From Nesterenkonia alkaliphila (lineage in GTDB: Bacteria; Actinomycetota; Actinomycetes; Actinomycetales; Micrococcaceae), in the NCBI RefSeq assembly GCF_009758175.1, contig NZ_WRPM01000095.1:1-64000 (forward strand): a stretch of 64,000 nucleotides of DNA. Reading direction: 5' to 3'. The first letter of the stretch is position 1, and every line of letters begins with the position of its first letter. The notes beneath the pieces are model-generated. The model was not told the DNA's origin and did no database searches. It worked only from the letters and a program-made list of their open reading frames with translations. The position numbers and the translations under genes were made by a program. Of the stretch, positions 26,961-36,453 are shown one piece after another.

Positions 26961-27290
26961 ATGATCTTTATTGTTGTGAAGTTCCCCGTCAAGCCGGAGC
27001 TGGCCGAGCAGTGGCCGGAGATCACCCGCGAGTTCACCGAAGCCACCCGGGCTGAGCCCAAGAACAAGTGGTTCGAGTGGTCACGCAGCGTGGAGGACCC
27101 CAATGAGTATGTGCTGGTGGAAGCCTTCGAGGACGACGGCGCCGAAGCGCATGTGAACTCCGAGCACTTCAAGATGGCCACCAGTGCTGAGGGCCCGATG
27201 GCTCAGGCCCTGACCGCCACCCCCAAGATCATCTCCCGCCAGATCGACGGTGATGACTGGGATGAGATGGGTGAGATGAAGATCGGCTGA
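26961..27290 (+). CDS. Antibiotic-biosynthesis-monooxygenase-fold protein (YgiN-like)
   Basis: The 109-residue ferredoxin-like alpha/beta protein has MIFIVVKFPVKPELAEQW, FEWSRSVEDPNEYVLVEAF and a HVNSEHFKMA helix, the ABM/quinol monooxygenase signature. Relatives oxidise quinols without cofactor or are dimeric stress proteins. A strong Shine-Dalgarno (AGAAGGAGA) precedes the ATG. The gene ends 6 bp from the convergent ABC operon. Confidence 0.87.
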   Translation: MIFIVVKFPVKPELAEQWPEITREFTEATRAEPKNKWFEWSRSVEDPNEYVLVEAFEDDGAEAHVNSEHFKMATSAEGPMAQALTATPKIISRQIDGDDWDEMGEMKIG

Positions 27291-27296
27291 GGCTAC

Positions 27297-28937
27297 TCAG
27301 ACCTGCTGGCGGACCCGGCTGCCCGGGATGGCGGCCACCAGCTCCCGGGTGTACTCATGCTCGGGCGCAGCGAAGACCTCCCGGGTGGCTCCCCGCTCGA
27401 CCACCTGGCCGTGGCGCATCACCACCACTTCAGTGCAGACCTGACGCACCACTGCCAGGTCATGGGAGATGAACAGGTAGGAAAGCCCCTCCGCCTCGCG
27501 CAGCTCAGCCAGCAGCCGCAGGATCTGGTCCTGGACCGAGACGTCCAGGGAGGAGACCGGCTCATCACATACCAGCACCTTGGGCCGCACAGCAAGGGCA
27601 CGGGCAATCGCGACCCGCTGCAGCTGCCCGCCGGAGAGCTCATAGGGCTTCCGGCCCGCCGCGGCGGAAGGCAGATGGACCTGCTCCAGCAGCTCGGTGA
27701 CCCGGCGCTGGCGTTCACTGCGGCTCAGCGTAGTCAGGGCCCGCAGCGGTTCCGCGATGCTGGTGGCCACCGAATGTGCCGGGTCCAGCGATGAGTAGGG
27801 GTCCTGGAATACCGGTCGGATCAGCCGGCGCAGCTCTTTGCGCCCGCTGCGTGAGCGGTAGTCCTGGTGGCCCAGCCCCGCCAGCGTCAGGGACCCCGCG
27901 TCCGGATCACTGAGCCCCAGAATCATCCTGGCCACAGTGGTCTTCCCGGAGCCGGACTCCCCCACCACGCCCAGGCTCTGGCCGGGTCGCAGGGTGAGGT
28001 CCACCGCATCGACTGCGGTGACGCTGCCTCCGCCGCTCACCGGGAAAGTCTTGGTCAGTCCCTGGGCGCGGACCAGAGGCTGGGCGGCGTCGTTCTCCTG
28101 GGTCTGAGGCAGCTGTGTGACCAGCGGTTCGGAGTCGATGGTCGGGGCCGCGGCGGCCAGCCGTTGTGAGTAGGGGTGCTCGGCGGAGTTCAGGAAGTCG
28201 GCGGCCGGAAGCTGCTCCACCACCTGGCCGTGCTGGAGGACGACGACGCGGTCGGCCCGGTCCGCGGCCACCCCCAGGTCGTGGGTGACCAGCAGCAGGG
28301 AGGTCCCGGACTGAGTGACCAGTTCTTCGATATGGTCCAGGATCCGCCGCTGGACGGTCACGTCCAGCGCGCTGGTGGGCTCATCGGCCACGATCAGGTC
28401 CGGCTCTGCCGCTAAGGCGATGCCGATGAGCACCCGCTGCCGCTGCCCCCCGGAGAGCTGGTGGGGGTAGGAGTAGTAGCGGTTGGCGGCGTCGTCGAGC
28501 CCTGCCCGTTCCAGGATCTGGACGGCCTGCCGGCGGGCTTCGGCCCCAGTGGCCAGCCCGTGGGTGCGCAGCGATTCGCTGACCTGCTCGCCGATCGGGT
28601 GCACCGGGTTGAGTCCGGCCAGCGGGTCCTGGGGGATCAGTGCGATCCGCCGGCCGCGCAGCCTGCGCAGCCCGGCCTCGGCGAGTCCCACCAGTTCGGT
28701 GCCGCTGAACCGGATGCTGCCGGTGATCTGGGCGTTGCGGTGGTGCAGTCCGAGCACGGCGCGGCCGATGGTGGTCTTGCCGGAGCCGGACTCACCCACC
28801 AGGGCCACCGTCTCACCGCGGGCCACCTGGAAGCTGACCCCGCGCACCGCCTGGGTGCTGCCGCCGGGGCGCCGGTAGTCCACGGTGAGGTCACGGATCT
28901 CCAGCAGGGGCTGATCTGTCTGAGCTGCTGCGCTCAT
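27297..28937 (-). CDS. Dipeptide-type ABC transporter, fused double ATPase (DppD-DppF), system 1
   Basis: Two complete ATPase modules lie in 546 residues. Module 1 has [18 protein letters not shown] and [12 protein letters not shown]; module 2 has [18 protein letters not shown] and [12 protein letters not shown]. The start [17 protein letters not shown] at 28937 overlaps the permease stop by ATGA. It powers a peptide/nickel/opine-class importer with the two permeases and the binding protein encoded upstream. As last gene of a four-gene operon next to methionine genes, it probably serves sulfur-compound or peptide uptake. Confidence 0.95.
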   Translation of the reverse strand: MSAAAQTDQPLLEIRDLTVDYRRPGGSTQAVRGVSFQVARGETVALVGESGSGKTTIGRAVLGLHHRNAQITGSIRFSGTELVGLAEAGLRRLRGRRIALIPQDPLAGLNPVHPIGEQVSESLRTHGLATGAEARRQAVQILERAGLDDAANRYYSYPHQLSGGQRQRVLIGIALAAEPDLIVADEPTSALDVTVQRRILDHIEELVTQSGTSLLLVTHDLGVAADRADRVVVLQHGQVVEQLPAADFLNSAEHPYSQRLAAAAPTIDSEPLVTQLPQTQENDAAQPLVRAQGLTKTFPVSGGGSVTAVDAVDLTLRPGQSLGVVGESGSGKTTVARMILGLSDPDAGSLTLAGLGHQDYRSRSGRKELRRLIRPVFQDPYSSLDPAHSVATSIAEPLRALTTLSRSERQRRVTELLEQVHLPSAAAGRKPYELSGGQLQRVAIARALAVRPKVLVCDEPVSSLDVSVQDQILRLLAELREAEGLSYLFISHDLAVVRQVCTEVVVMRHGQVVERGATREVFAAPEHEYTRELVAAIPGSRVRQQV

Positions 28938-29815
28938 CGTTGTCTCATCCTCAGTCCTCGGCTGACCCGGTTGGAGGCCAGTACGGTCACCGCGATGACG
29001 GCGCCGGGGAAGGTGGTCAACCACCAGGCGGTGGCGATATGGGCCCGGCCCTCCGCAACCATGGATCCCCATTCGGGGGTGGGTGGGACCGCGCCGAAGC
29101 CCAGGAAACTCAGGGCGGCCACCGAGAGCACAGCTCCACCGAGCTCCAGGGCTGCCAGCACCATCACGGCCCCGGAGGCATTGGGCAGCACATGCTTGAT
29201 CAGGATGCCCAGGTGGCCGGTGCCGGAGGTGCGGGCGGCGTCGAAATATCCGCGGGAGAGGATGCGCAGGGTCTCAGCGCGGGTGATCCGGGCGAAGGCG
29301 GGGATGCCCGCAATGCCCACGGCGATGGCCACATTGATCACCCCGAAGCCCAGGATGGAGACCGCAGCCATGGACAGCAGCAGGCCCGGGATGGCGACCA
29401 TGACGTCCACAGTGCGCATCACCACTGCGTCCAGCCAGCCGCCCACATAGGCGGAGAGCATGCCCAGCAGGGAGCCGACCACCAGGGAGAGGGTCACCGC
29501 GATGACTCCGGCGAGCATTGAGAGTCTGGTGCCGTGGACCACCCGGCTGTAGACGTCGCGGCCCAGCAGGTCGGTGCCGAACCAGTGGCTGGCGCTGGGG
29601 GCGGCGAGCCTGGCGTTGGCGTCAAGGTCGGTGACCGGGTCATGGGTGGCGAACACCCCGGGGGCCACCGCCCAGGCGATCACGATGGCGAAGACGGCCA
29701 GGGAGAGCAGCAGGCCGGGTTGGGCCAGCAGATGGGCGGCCCGGCTCTTCAGGCCGTCTGCCCGGGCGGGGACGGTGCCTTCGGCCGGGGCCCCGGGCAG
29801 GACCATGCCGGTCAT
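28934..29815 (-). CDS. Dipeptide-type ABC permease (DppC-like), system 1
   Basis: The 293-residue protein starts MTGMVLPGAPAEG at 29815. It has six membrane helices and the DppC signature ASNHWFGTD-like segment (SASHWFGTDLLGRDVYSRV). The EAA-loop motif AARTSGTGHLGILIKHVLPN contacts the ATPase. Both ends overlap its neighbours by ATGA, showing tight translational coupling. Confidence 0.95.
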   Translation of the reverse strand: MTGMVLPGAPAEGTVPARADGLKSRAAHLLAQPGLLLSLAVFAIVIAWAVAPGVFATHDPVTDLDANARLAAPSASHWFGTDLLGRDVYSRVVHGTRLSMLAGVIAVTLSLVVGSLLGMLSAYVGGWLDAVVMRTVDVMVAIPGLLLSMAAVSILGFGVINVAIAVGIAGIPAFARITRAETLRILSRGYFDAARTSGTGHLGILIKHVLPNASGAVMVLAALELGGAVLSVAALSFLGFGAVPPTPEWGSMVAEGRAHIATAWWLTTFPGAVIAVTVLASNRVSRGLRMRQR

Positions 29816-30915
29816 CGGGTGCCTCCCTTCTCGGCGGCCTTCGTGGCGGTCGTCTTGGCGGTGCTGCGCTTCTTGGTGCTGCTGTGTTCCTGCGGGGCCA
29901 CCACCCGCGGGTCGATCCACCGGTAGGCGAGGTCCACGATCAGGGTGACGATCACGAAGAAGGCTCCGGAGAGGATCACCAGGGCCTGGATGAGTGGGAA
30001 GTCCTGGGCCTGGATGGCCTGGACGAAGTACATGCCGATGCCCTGGCGGCCGTAGATGGTCTCCACGATGGTGGTGCCGGAGAGGATGCCGCCGACCATC
30101 ATGCCCACCATGGTGAAGGCCGGCAGGGAGGCGTTGCGCAGGGCGTGGCGGAGCACCACCCGCAGTTCGCTGATCCCCTTGGCCCGGGCGGTATCCGCAT
30201 AGGACTCGGCCAGCGCCTCGTTGAGCCCGCGGGTCAGGATCTGGCCCAGGGTGCCTGCGGTGAGCAGGGCCAGGGTCAGTGAGGGCAGCACCAGCGCCTG
30301 CCAGGAGGCGGAGCCGAAGGCCGGGAACCAGCCCAGCTGGAAGGAGAAGAGCTGCAGCAGCAGGATGCCCACCCAGAAGGAGGGCATGGCGGTGCCCAGC
30401 AGTGAGGCGGACTGGAACCCTGAGCGCAGGGTCTGGGTGGGCAGCAGCACGCTGCCTAAGGCGAAGAGCAGAGCCAGCAGCACGGAGGCGATGATCGAGG
30501 CGATGCCCAGCTCAATGGTCACCGGCAGGGCAGTGGCGATGGCGCTGGAGACCGGCTGCCCGGTGGAGTAGGACATGCCGAAGTCGAAGGTGGCCGCCCG
30601 CCACAGGAAGTCGAAGTACTGGATGAGGATGGGCTGGTCCAGACCCAGCTGTTCGCGCAGCTGCGCCTCGGCTGCTGAGTCCAGCGCCGCGCCCTCGCCG
30701 CCCTCACCGCCTCCGGTCATGATCCGCACCGGATCCCCGGGGACCAGGTGGATGATGAGGAAGGACAGGGTCACCGCGCCCCAGAGCACCACCACTGCCT
30801 GGCCCAGGCGGCGCAGGATGTAGTGCAGGGTTCCGGAGGACCGGCGTACCCCGGGAGGGGCCGCCGGGTTCCCCGGCGACCCCTCTGAGACGGTCTCGGC
30901 TGCCGCTGCGGTCAT
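29812..30915 (-). CDS. Dipeptide-type ABC permease (DppB-like), system 1
   Basis: The 367-residue permease has the DppB N-terminus IHLVPGDPVRIM, six membrane helices and the EAA loop YADTARAKGISELRVVLRHA. A 30-residue disordered Pro/Gly N-terminal tail and a Lys/Thr-rich C-terminal tail are longer than usual. Its start overlaps the binding-protein stop by 4 bp. Confidence 0.95.
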   Translation of the reverse strand: MTAAAAETVSEGSPGNPAAPPGVRRSSGTLHYILRRLGQAVVVLWGAVTLSFLIIHLVPGDPVRIMTGGGEGGEGAALDSAAEAQLREQLGLDQPILIQYFDFLWRAATFDFGMSYSTGQPVSSAIATALPVTIELGIASIIASVLLALLFALGSVLLPTQTLRSGFQSASLLGTAMPSFWVGILLLQLFSFQLGWFPAFGSASWQALVLPSLTLALLTAGTLGQILTRGLNEALAESYADTARAKGISELRVVLRHALRNASLPAFTMVGMMVGGILSGTTIVETIYGRQGIGMYFVQAIQAQDFPLIQALVILSGAFFVIVTLIVDLAYRWIDPRVVAPQEHSSTKKRSTAKTTATKAAEKGGTR

Positions 30916-32588
30916 TCGTCCACGCGGTAGAAGTCGACGAATGCCGGCTTGCCCTCGAGATCGGCGGTGGTGCCGCCGATGCTCTGGTGATAAGCGGCGA
31001 ACTGGGTGAGGTCGAACAGCGGCACGGTGTAGCCGCGGTCGATGATCAGGCGCTGCACCTCCTCGGAGACAGCCAGCCGGTCATCCTCATCCGTGGTGGT
31101 CTGCAGCTCGCCCAGCAGATCATCGATCTCCTCATCCGGGTGCCCGTAGAGGAAGGACTGGCTCTCATAGAAGGAGGAGTAGACGGTGCGCAGCACATCC
31201 GGGTCTGCACGGGTCTGCGACCAGGTGGTCAGGTCGAACTCATAGTTGTGGATGGTGTAGTCGGAGAGATCGGAGACCGGGGTGAGCACAAAGTCGATGC
31301 CCACCTGGGCCCACTGCTGCTGCAGCAGCTGGAACATGGCCTCATAGCTGGTGCCGGTGTACTGGATCTCAATCTCCAGCCGGTCCCCGTCGGCGTTCTG
31401 GCGGATGCCGTCCTCGCCGATCTCGGTCCAGCCGGCCTCCTCCAGCAGCCGCTCAGCCTCCTCGGGGTCATAGCGGATCACATCGGAGAGGTCCGCGTAG
31501 CCGGGATTGGAGGGGGTCAGCACTCCAGTGGCCGGCTCGTAGAGGCCCTGGAAGACCGAATCCACGATGGCCTCCCGGTCGGTGGCGTAGTTCAGCGCTT
31601 TCCGGGCGTTCTCATCGGAGAAGACATCACTGTAGACCAGCGGCACGATCGGGATGGAGATGGCCGGCATCACGGTTGGGTGCAGCTCCGCCTGGGAACC
31701 TTCCAGACCGGGCACTGACTCTGCCGAGAGCCGGTAGGCGTAGTCAATCTGTCCGGAGGACACTGCGCCGGCGAGGGTGGTGGACTCCTCGATGAAGCTG
31801 ATCTCCACCTCGTCGAAATAAGCCCGGCCCTGGTTCTCGTAGAGCGGTGAGCCCCAGGCGTAGTCCTCGCGGACTGCCAGGCGGATGCCGTCATTGGGGT
31901 CGTAGGACTCCAGGGTGTAGGGCCCGGAGCCGATCACATTTCCGGCGGCGACCTCCTCAGGATCCAGCTCCAGGGTGGCCGGGGCCAGGATGCTCAGCGA
32001 CTGCACGGCGGTGGCCTGCAGGAACTGGGCGTTGGGCTCCTCGAAGCGCACCGTCACAGTGTGCTCGTCGATGACCTCGGACTCCTCATAGCCGCGCAGC
32101 AGACCGGCTGCCACAAAGGCCAGCGGGCCGATCTCGATGATCCGGTCAAAGTTTGCCTTGACCACCTCAGCATCCAGCGGGGTGCCGTCGGAGAAGGTGA
32201 CGTCATCGCGCAGGAAGAAGGTGAACTCGGTGGCGTCCTCGTTGATCTCCCAGTCCTCGGCGAGCCACGGCAGGATCTCACCGGTCTCCGGGTCCTGGTC
32301 AGTCAGTGTGTCGGCAATATTGCGCGATACTGCGCGTGCGGGCAGCTGAGGGCGCTGGTGCGGGTCATAGTTGTCCGGGTTGACGTCGAAGGCCACATTG
32401 AGGGTGCCGCCGTACTCGACGTCCTCGGGGGCGGCGTCGTCCCCGTTTCCCTCATCGGCCTCGTCGGAGCCTGCCGGCCGCAGGAAGACGGCCAGGGCGG
32501 CAATCAGCGCGATGACAGCCAGGACGCTGACCCCGATGAGCAGGCGCTTGCGGCGCCCGGCTGCCGGGTCAGCAGTGGTTTCAGACAT
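30912..32588 (-). CDS. Family 5 extracellular solute-binding protein, membrane-anchored, system 1
   Basis: The 558-residue SBP_bac_5 protein begins with basic RRKRLL and one hydrophobic helix (about 14-36) but no lipobox Cys, so it seems held by an uncleaved N-terminal anchor rather than lipidated. The mature part opens with YGGTLNVAFDVNPDNYDPHQ. It contains LAEDWEINEDATEFTFFLRD and DDVTFSDGTPLDAEVVKANF, typical of peptide, nickel or glutathione binders. It is the first gene of the operon. Ligand is unknown; the location beside metY-metB points to a sulfur-containing peptide or thioether. Confidence 0.92.
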   Translation of the reverse strand: MSETTADPAAGRRKRLLIGVSVLAVIALIAALAVFLRPAGSDEADEGNGDDAAPEDVEYGGTLNVAFDVNPDNYDPHQRPQLPARAVSRNIADTLTDQDPETGEILPWLAEDWEINEDATEFTFFLRDDVTFSDGTPLDAEVVKANFDRIIEIGPLAFVAAGLLRGYEESEVIDEHTVTVRFEEPNAQFLQATAVQSLSILAPATLELDPEEVAAGNVIGSGPYTLESYDPNDGIRLAVREDYAWGSPLYENQGRAYFDEVEISFIEESTTLAGAVSSGQIDYAYRLSAESVPGLEGSQAELHPTVMPAISIPIVPLVYSDVFSDENARKALNYATDREAIVDSVFQGLYEPATGVLTPSNPGYADLSDVIRYDPEEAERLLEEAGWTEIGEDGIRQNADGDRLEIEIQYTGTSYEAMFQLLQQQWAQVGIDFVLTPVSDLSDYTIHNYEFDLTTWSQTRADPDVLRTVYSSFYESQSFLYGHPDEEIDDLLGELQTTTDEDDRLAVSEEVQRLIIDRGYTVPLFDLTQFAAYHQSIGGTTADLEGKPAFVDFYRVDE

Positions 32589-32764
32589 GGGAGCTCCTCA
32601 TGCAGTAGGTGCGATGCGACCTCCCATGATCCACACACCACCGGGGCGAAAAAAGTTCACTGTCATATTCCGCAATAAATCCCGAGGGTGATCACCTGCC
32701 TGTTCCGGCTTCGCCACACCTCCTGGAGAGGACAATGAGGTCAGGATCAGCTAATATGTTCAAC

Positions 32765-32890
32765 AGGATCACGAGTACCGGTCACCTACGGCTCTGGCCG
32801 ACCGGTCGGCAACCCTTCCGCTGTGATGGGGTGCCCCAGATGACGATCCGGCCGCAGGCTATTTCACTGCCCGCCTGCCGGCAAGCACAG
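32765..32890 (+). promoter_or_regulatory. SAM-IV riboswitch upstream of metY-metB
   Basis: The element closely follows the SAM-IV consensus. P1 pairs GGATC with GATCC. CACGAG leads into a P2 stem CCGGTC/GACCGG. Next come CGGCAACCC, then GGGGTGCCCCAG, and a 3' pseudoknot-like GGCAAGC. The start ATG follows about 20 nt later with AAGGGGAA. A possible -10 TATGTT at 32755-32760 puts transcription initiation just before P1. High S-adenosylmethionine should reduce expression. Confidence 0.93.
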
Positions 32891-32908
32891 TGTCATAAGG
32901 GGAATTCC

Positions 32909-34303
32909 ATGCCCGCCACCGAGCCCGCAGCCGCCGACCCAGCCTGTTTCAGCACCCGCCAGATTCACGCCGGAACCACTCCGCCCACCGCGCATCCGGT
33001 CACTCCGCCGGTGCATCTCTCCGCAGCCTATGAGTTCAGCAGCCTGCGGGATGCTCGTGAGGCCTTCGCCCAGCGGGAGGCCGGGTTCACCTATGCCCGC
33101 ACCGGCAGTCCCACGGTGGCTCTGCTGGAGCAGCGCATCGCGCAGCTGGAGGGCGGCACCGGAGCAGTGGCCACCGCCTCAGGACAGGCCGCCATCGCCC
33201 TGACCCTGCTGGCCCTGGCCGGCAGCGCGGGCCAGCATCCGGACGGCCGGGCCTATCCGGAGGTGCGCGCCGGGCATGTGGTGGCCTCCTCGAGGATCTA
33301 CGGCGGCACCGCTGATCTGATCAACGATTCGCTGGCCGAGGCCGGCATCAGCTCCACCTGGGTGGATCCGCACTCCCCTGCTGCCTGGGAGGCGGCGATC
33401 ACCCCGCGCACCCGGGTGTTCCTGGTGGAGTCGATCGGCAACCCGCATGGCGACTTGCCGGATATCGGTGCCCTGGCGGAGATCGCTCACCGCCGCGGCG
33501 TCGTGCTGGTGGTGGACAACACCCTGGCCACCCCCTACCTGTTCCGACCCGGTGCCCACGGGGCAGATTTTGTGGTGCATTCAGCCACCAAATACCTCAC
33601 CGGCAACGGCACTGCCCTGGGCGGGGTGGTGGTGGACACCGGGAGCTTCCGGCCTGAGCACGACGCCGCCCGGTGGCCACAGTTCTCCGCAGCCACGCCT
33701 CGCTTCGGCCAGGTGCCGCTGGTGGAGCGCTACGGCTCAGGTGCGGTGCTGCACCTGATTCGGGCTAAGTTTCTGCATGATCTGGGCCCCTGTCTGGCTC
33801 CGTGGAATGCCCAGCAGATCCTGGCGGGCATTGAGACCTTGGATGTGCGGGTGGCCCGGCACTGTCAGGTAGCAGAGGCACTGGCTGAGCGACTGCTGGT
33901 GCACCCGGGGGTGTTGCAGGTGCGCCATCCCAGTGTGCCCGGGGATCCGAATGCCGCCCGGGCCGCCCGGGACTTCCCACAGGGCACCGGGGCGGTGCTC
34001 AGCTTCGAGCTGGAGGGGGATCTGACCGTGGTGGAACGGTTTGTGGACGCGCTGCGGCTGTTCAAGCTGGCGGCCAATATCGGCGACTCCCGCTCCATGG
34101 TGGCCCATCCGGCCTCGATGACCCACTGCCGGCTCTCCCCGCAGCTGCGTGCTGCCGGGGAGATCACCGAGCAGACCATCCGGCTGGCGGTGGGCCGGGA
34201 GGCCCCCGATGACCTCTGGGCGGATCTGGAGCAGGCCTTCGCCGCCGCGGGGCTGGCCGGGAACGACGCCGCCGACTCACGTCAGGAGGTGGAGGCGGCA
34301 TGA
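32909..34303 (+). CDS. metY: O-acetylhomoserine sulfhydrylase-like PLP enzyme
   Basis: MetY-type enzymes make homocysteine directly from O-acetylhomoserine and sulfide. The start MPATEPAAADPACFSTRQIH follows the riboswitch. The PLP lysine is in HSATKYLTGNGTALGG, and the SATKYLTGHG-type context is characteristic of MetY. RLAVG near the end binds carboxylate. Length (464) is slightly above the usual 430 because of an insertion around 110-125. It overlaps metB by ATGA, so both transsulfuration and direct sulfhydrylation steps are under one SAM-IV switch. Confidence 0.93.
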   Translation: MPATEPAAADPACFSTRQIHAGTTPPTAHPVTPPVHLSAAYEFSSLRDAREAFAQREAGFTYARTGSPTVALLEQRIAQLEGGTGAVATASGQAAIALTLLALAGSAGQHPDGRAYPEVRAGHVVASSRIYGGTADLINDSLAEAGISSTWVDPHSPAAWEAAITPRTRVFLVESIGNPHGDLPDIGALAEIAHRRGVVLVVDNTLATPYLFRPGAHGADFVVHSATKYLTGNGTALGGVVVDTGSFRPEHDAARWPQFSAATPRFGQVPLVERYGSGAVLHLIRAKFLHDLGPCLAPWNAQQILAGIETLDVRVARHCQVAEALAERLLVHPGVLQVRHPSVPGDPNAARAARDFPQGTGAVLSFELEGDLTVVERFVDALRLFKLAANIGDSRSMVAHPASMTHCRLSPQLRAAGEITEQTIRLAVGREAPDDLWADLEQAFAAAGLAGNDAADSRQEVEAA

Positions 34304-35544
34304 GCATCGACACCACCGAGCAGACCAGCTGGACCGACACTGCTGCCCCGGTGCGCAACGGAGTGCGGCAGGGGGCCCTGCGCCCGGGGTTCGCCACTGA
34401 TGCGGTACATGCCGGGCAGGCCCCGGACCCGCTGACCGGAGCAGTGATTCCACCGATCTACCAGACCTCCACCTTCACCCAGGACGGGGTGGAGACCCTG
34501 AAGAGCGGATACGAGTACTCTCGCGGGGGAAATCCCACCCGCAACGGGTTCGAGACCCAGCTGGCAGCTCTGGAGGGCGGTGCGGCCTGCTTTGCCTTCG
34601 CCTCCGGGATCGCCGCCGAGGACGCCCTGCTGCGCGCAGTGCTGCGCCCTGGGTACACGGTGGTGGCCGCCGCCGAGAGTTATGGCGGCACCCACCGGCT
34701 GCTGACCCAGATCTACGCCCGCTGGGGAGTGCGCACCGTGTTCGTGCACCCTGAGCGGCCCGAGGAGCTGGAGCAGGCCCTGGACTATGACCGCAGTGCC
34801 AAGCTGGTGTGGTTGGAGACCCCCACCAATCCGCTGCTGACCGTGGTGGACATTGCCCAGTGGGCGCAGATCGCCCATGCTCACGGCGCCCTGGTGGCGG
34901 TGGACAACACCTTTGCCTCCCCTGCCCTGCAGACTCCCCTGGCCCTGGGCGCTGATGCGGTGGTGCATTCGACCACCAAGTACATCGGCGGGCACTCAGA
35001 TGTGCTCGGCGGGGCCGTGGTGGTCGGGGATGCCGAATGGGAGGGCCAGCCGCTGAGTGCGCTGATCGGCTTCCAGCAGTTCGCCGCCGGGGCGGTGGCC
35101 GGGCCGCAGGACTCCTTTCTGGCCGCCCGCGGGCTGAAGACCCTGGGGGTGCGGATCCGGCAGCACTGCGCGAACGCCGCGGAGATCGCCGACTGGCTCA
35201 CCGAGCATCCGCAGGTGGATGAGGTGTTCTACCCGGGACTGCCGGACCACCGCACGCACCAGATCGCCGCAGAGCAGATGTCGGGGTTCGGCGGGCTGGT
35301 GACCTTCCGGCTGCGCGGCGGGGAGGCTGCTGCCCGGCGCACTGCGGAGTCCACTGAGCTGTTCGGCCTCTCGGTGAGCCTGGGCGGGGTCGAGTCTCTG
35401 ATCTCACATCCGGCCACGATGACCCATGGTTCCACCAAGGGCACACCGGAGGCCCCACCCGCCGATGTGCTGCGCCTGTCGGTGGGCATTGAGGATGTGG
35501 AGCAGCTGGTGGAGGATCTCGACCGTGCCCTGGCCGCATCCTGA
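34300..35544 (+). CDS. metB: Cystathionine gamma-synthase/lyase
   Basis: The Cys/Met-metabolism PLP enzyme (414 residues) has YSRGGNPTRNGFETQLAALE, the catalytic lysine in VHSTTKYIGGHSDVLGG, and SLGGVESLISHPATMTH. Gamma-synthase is favoured by co-transcription with metY under a SAM riboswitch; lyase activity cannot be excluded by sequence. An N-terminal extension of about 25 residues is present. It is the last gene of the unit and convergent with the DUF1684 gene. Confidence 0.92.
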   Translation: MSIDTTEQTSWTDTAAPVRNGVRQGALRPGFATDAVHAGQAPDPLTGAVIPPIYQTSTFTQDGVETLKSGYEYSRGGNPTRNGFETQLAALEGGAACFAFASGIAAEDALLRAVLRPGYTVVAAAESYGGTHRLLTQIYARWGVRTVFVHPERPEELEQALDYDRSAKLVWLETPTNPLLTVVDIAQWAQIAHAHGALVAVDNTFASPALQTPLALGADAVVHSTTKYIGGHSDVLGGAVVVGDAEWEGQPLSALIGFQQFAAGAVAGPQDSFLAARGLKTLGVRIRQHCANAAEIADWLTEHPQVDEVFYPGLPDHRTHQIAAEQMSGFGGLVTFRLRGGEAAARRTAESTELFGLSVSLGGVESLISHPATMTHGSTKGTPEAPPADVLRLSVGIEDVEQLVEDLDRALAAS

Positions 35545-35555
35545 GCACGGGCGCT

Positions 35556-36452
35556 TCAGGTGTGGACGATCAGGTCCCAGGTCACCCCGGGACCTTCAGC
35601 TGCGGCCTGCACCCGCTGGGTGGGCTTCTTCTCCCCGGCGGTCACCGGTGCCTCCACCCGGTTTCCCGCTGGGGGCAGCGGGCAGGTGGCCAGGTCGGTA
35701 TAGGCGCAGGGCAGGTTGGCAGCGTGGTTGAAGTCCAGCACGACCTCGCCCGCCCCGCCTCCTTCCGGCCCCGAGATCCGCAGTGCCCGCAGGGCATGGT
35801 AGGTGGAGTAGCCCGAGGTCTCATCGGTGAACAGCACCAGGTGCTCCCCCGCTGCAAATCCCTCGAAGACCAGCAGACTGTGCTCTGCTCCAGCAGCCTG
35901 GAACCGCACCCGGCCCGGGGCCTGGTAGACATGCTCCAGACCTTCCACTGCGGCCCCCACGGTGACCGGCTCGGGCTGATCGAAGGGTTCGAAGCTGCCG
36001 GTCACCCGCCAGGCCGGACTGTAGTCGAAGCGTTCAGTGCCGGCGTACTCGCCGAGGAAGGGGTGGGTCGCGCTCTTGGGACGCAGGATGAACTGCCCGC
36101 CCCGCTTGGCCACCTCCGCTGAGGTCACGCCGCGCTCCGGGGACTGCCCCTGAGGCACGGTGAGCAGCAGCCCGCCGCGTTCGGCGATATCGCTGAAGAC
36201 CTGCAGCCCGGTGAGCCGCTGCCCCTGGTGCTCCAGGGCGCCGTGATCACCCAGATCTACGGTGACGGCATTCTGCTCTGCCCTCCAGAGGCCGGGGATA
36301 CCAGGCACCTCGGTGGGCTCGCTGCTGAGCCAGTAGAGCCCGGTGACCGCGAAGAACCCGGTGGGTGAGCGGCGCCCGGCCTCACGTTCGGCGTGCTTGG
36401 CCTCCCACTCGTTGATCAGGTCGGTCTGCGTTGCGGTGGTCTGTGTGCTCAT
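35556..36452 (-). CDS. DUF1684 protein at the end of ABC operon 2
   Basis: The 298-residue cytosolic protein starts at MSTQTTATQTDLINEWEAKH. It shows the DUF1684 hallmarks FFAVTGLYWLS near the start and LDFNHAANLPCAYTDLATCP near the end, followed by PPAGNRVEAPVTAGEKK. The family has no established activity. It begins one base after the stop of the binding-protein gene, so it is co-expressed with importer 2. That makes a role in handling the imported compound plausible, but this is inference. Confidence 0.85.
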   Translation of the reverse strand: MSTQTTATQTDLINEWEAKHAEREAGRRSPTGFFAVTGLYWLSSEPTEVPGIPGLWRAEQNAVTVDLGDHGALEHQGQRLTGLQVFSDIAERGGLLLTVPQGQSPERGVTSAEVAKRGGQFILRPKSATHPFLGEYAGTERFDYSPAWRVTGSFEPFDQPEPVTVGAAVEGLEHVYQAPGRVRFQAAGAEHSLLVFEGFAAGEHLVLFTDETSGYSTYHALRALRISGPEGGGAGEVVLDFNHAANLPCAYTDLATCPLPPAGNRVEAPVTAGEKKPTQRVQAAAEGPGVTWDLIVHT

Positions 36453-36453
36453 C

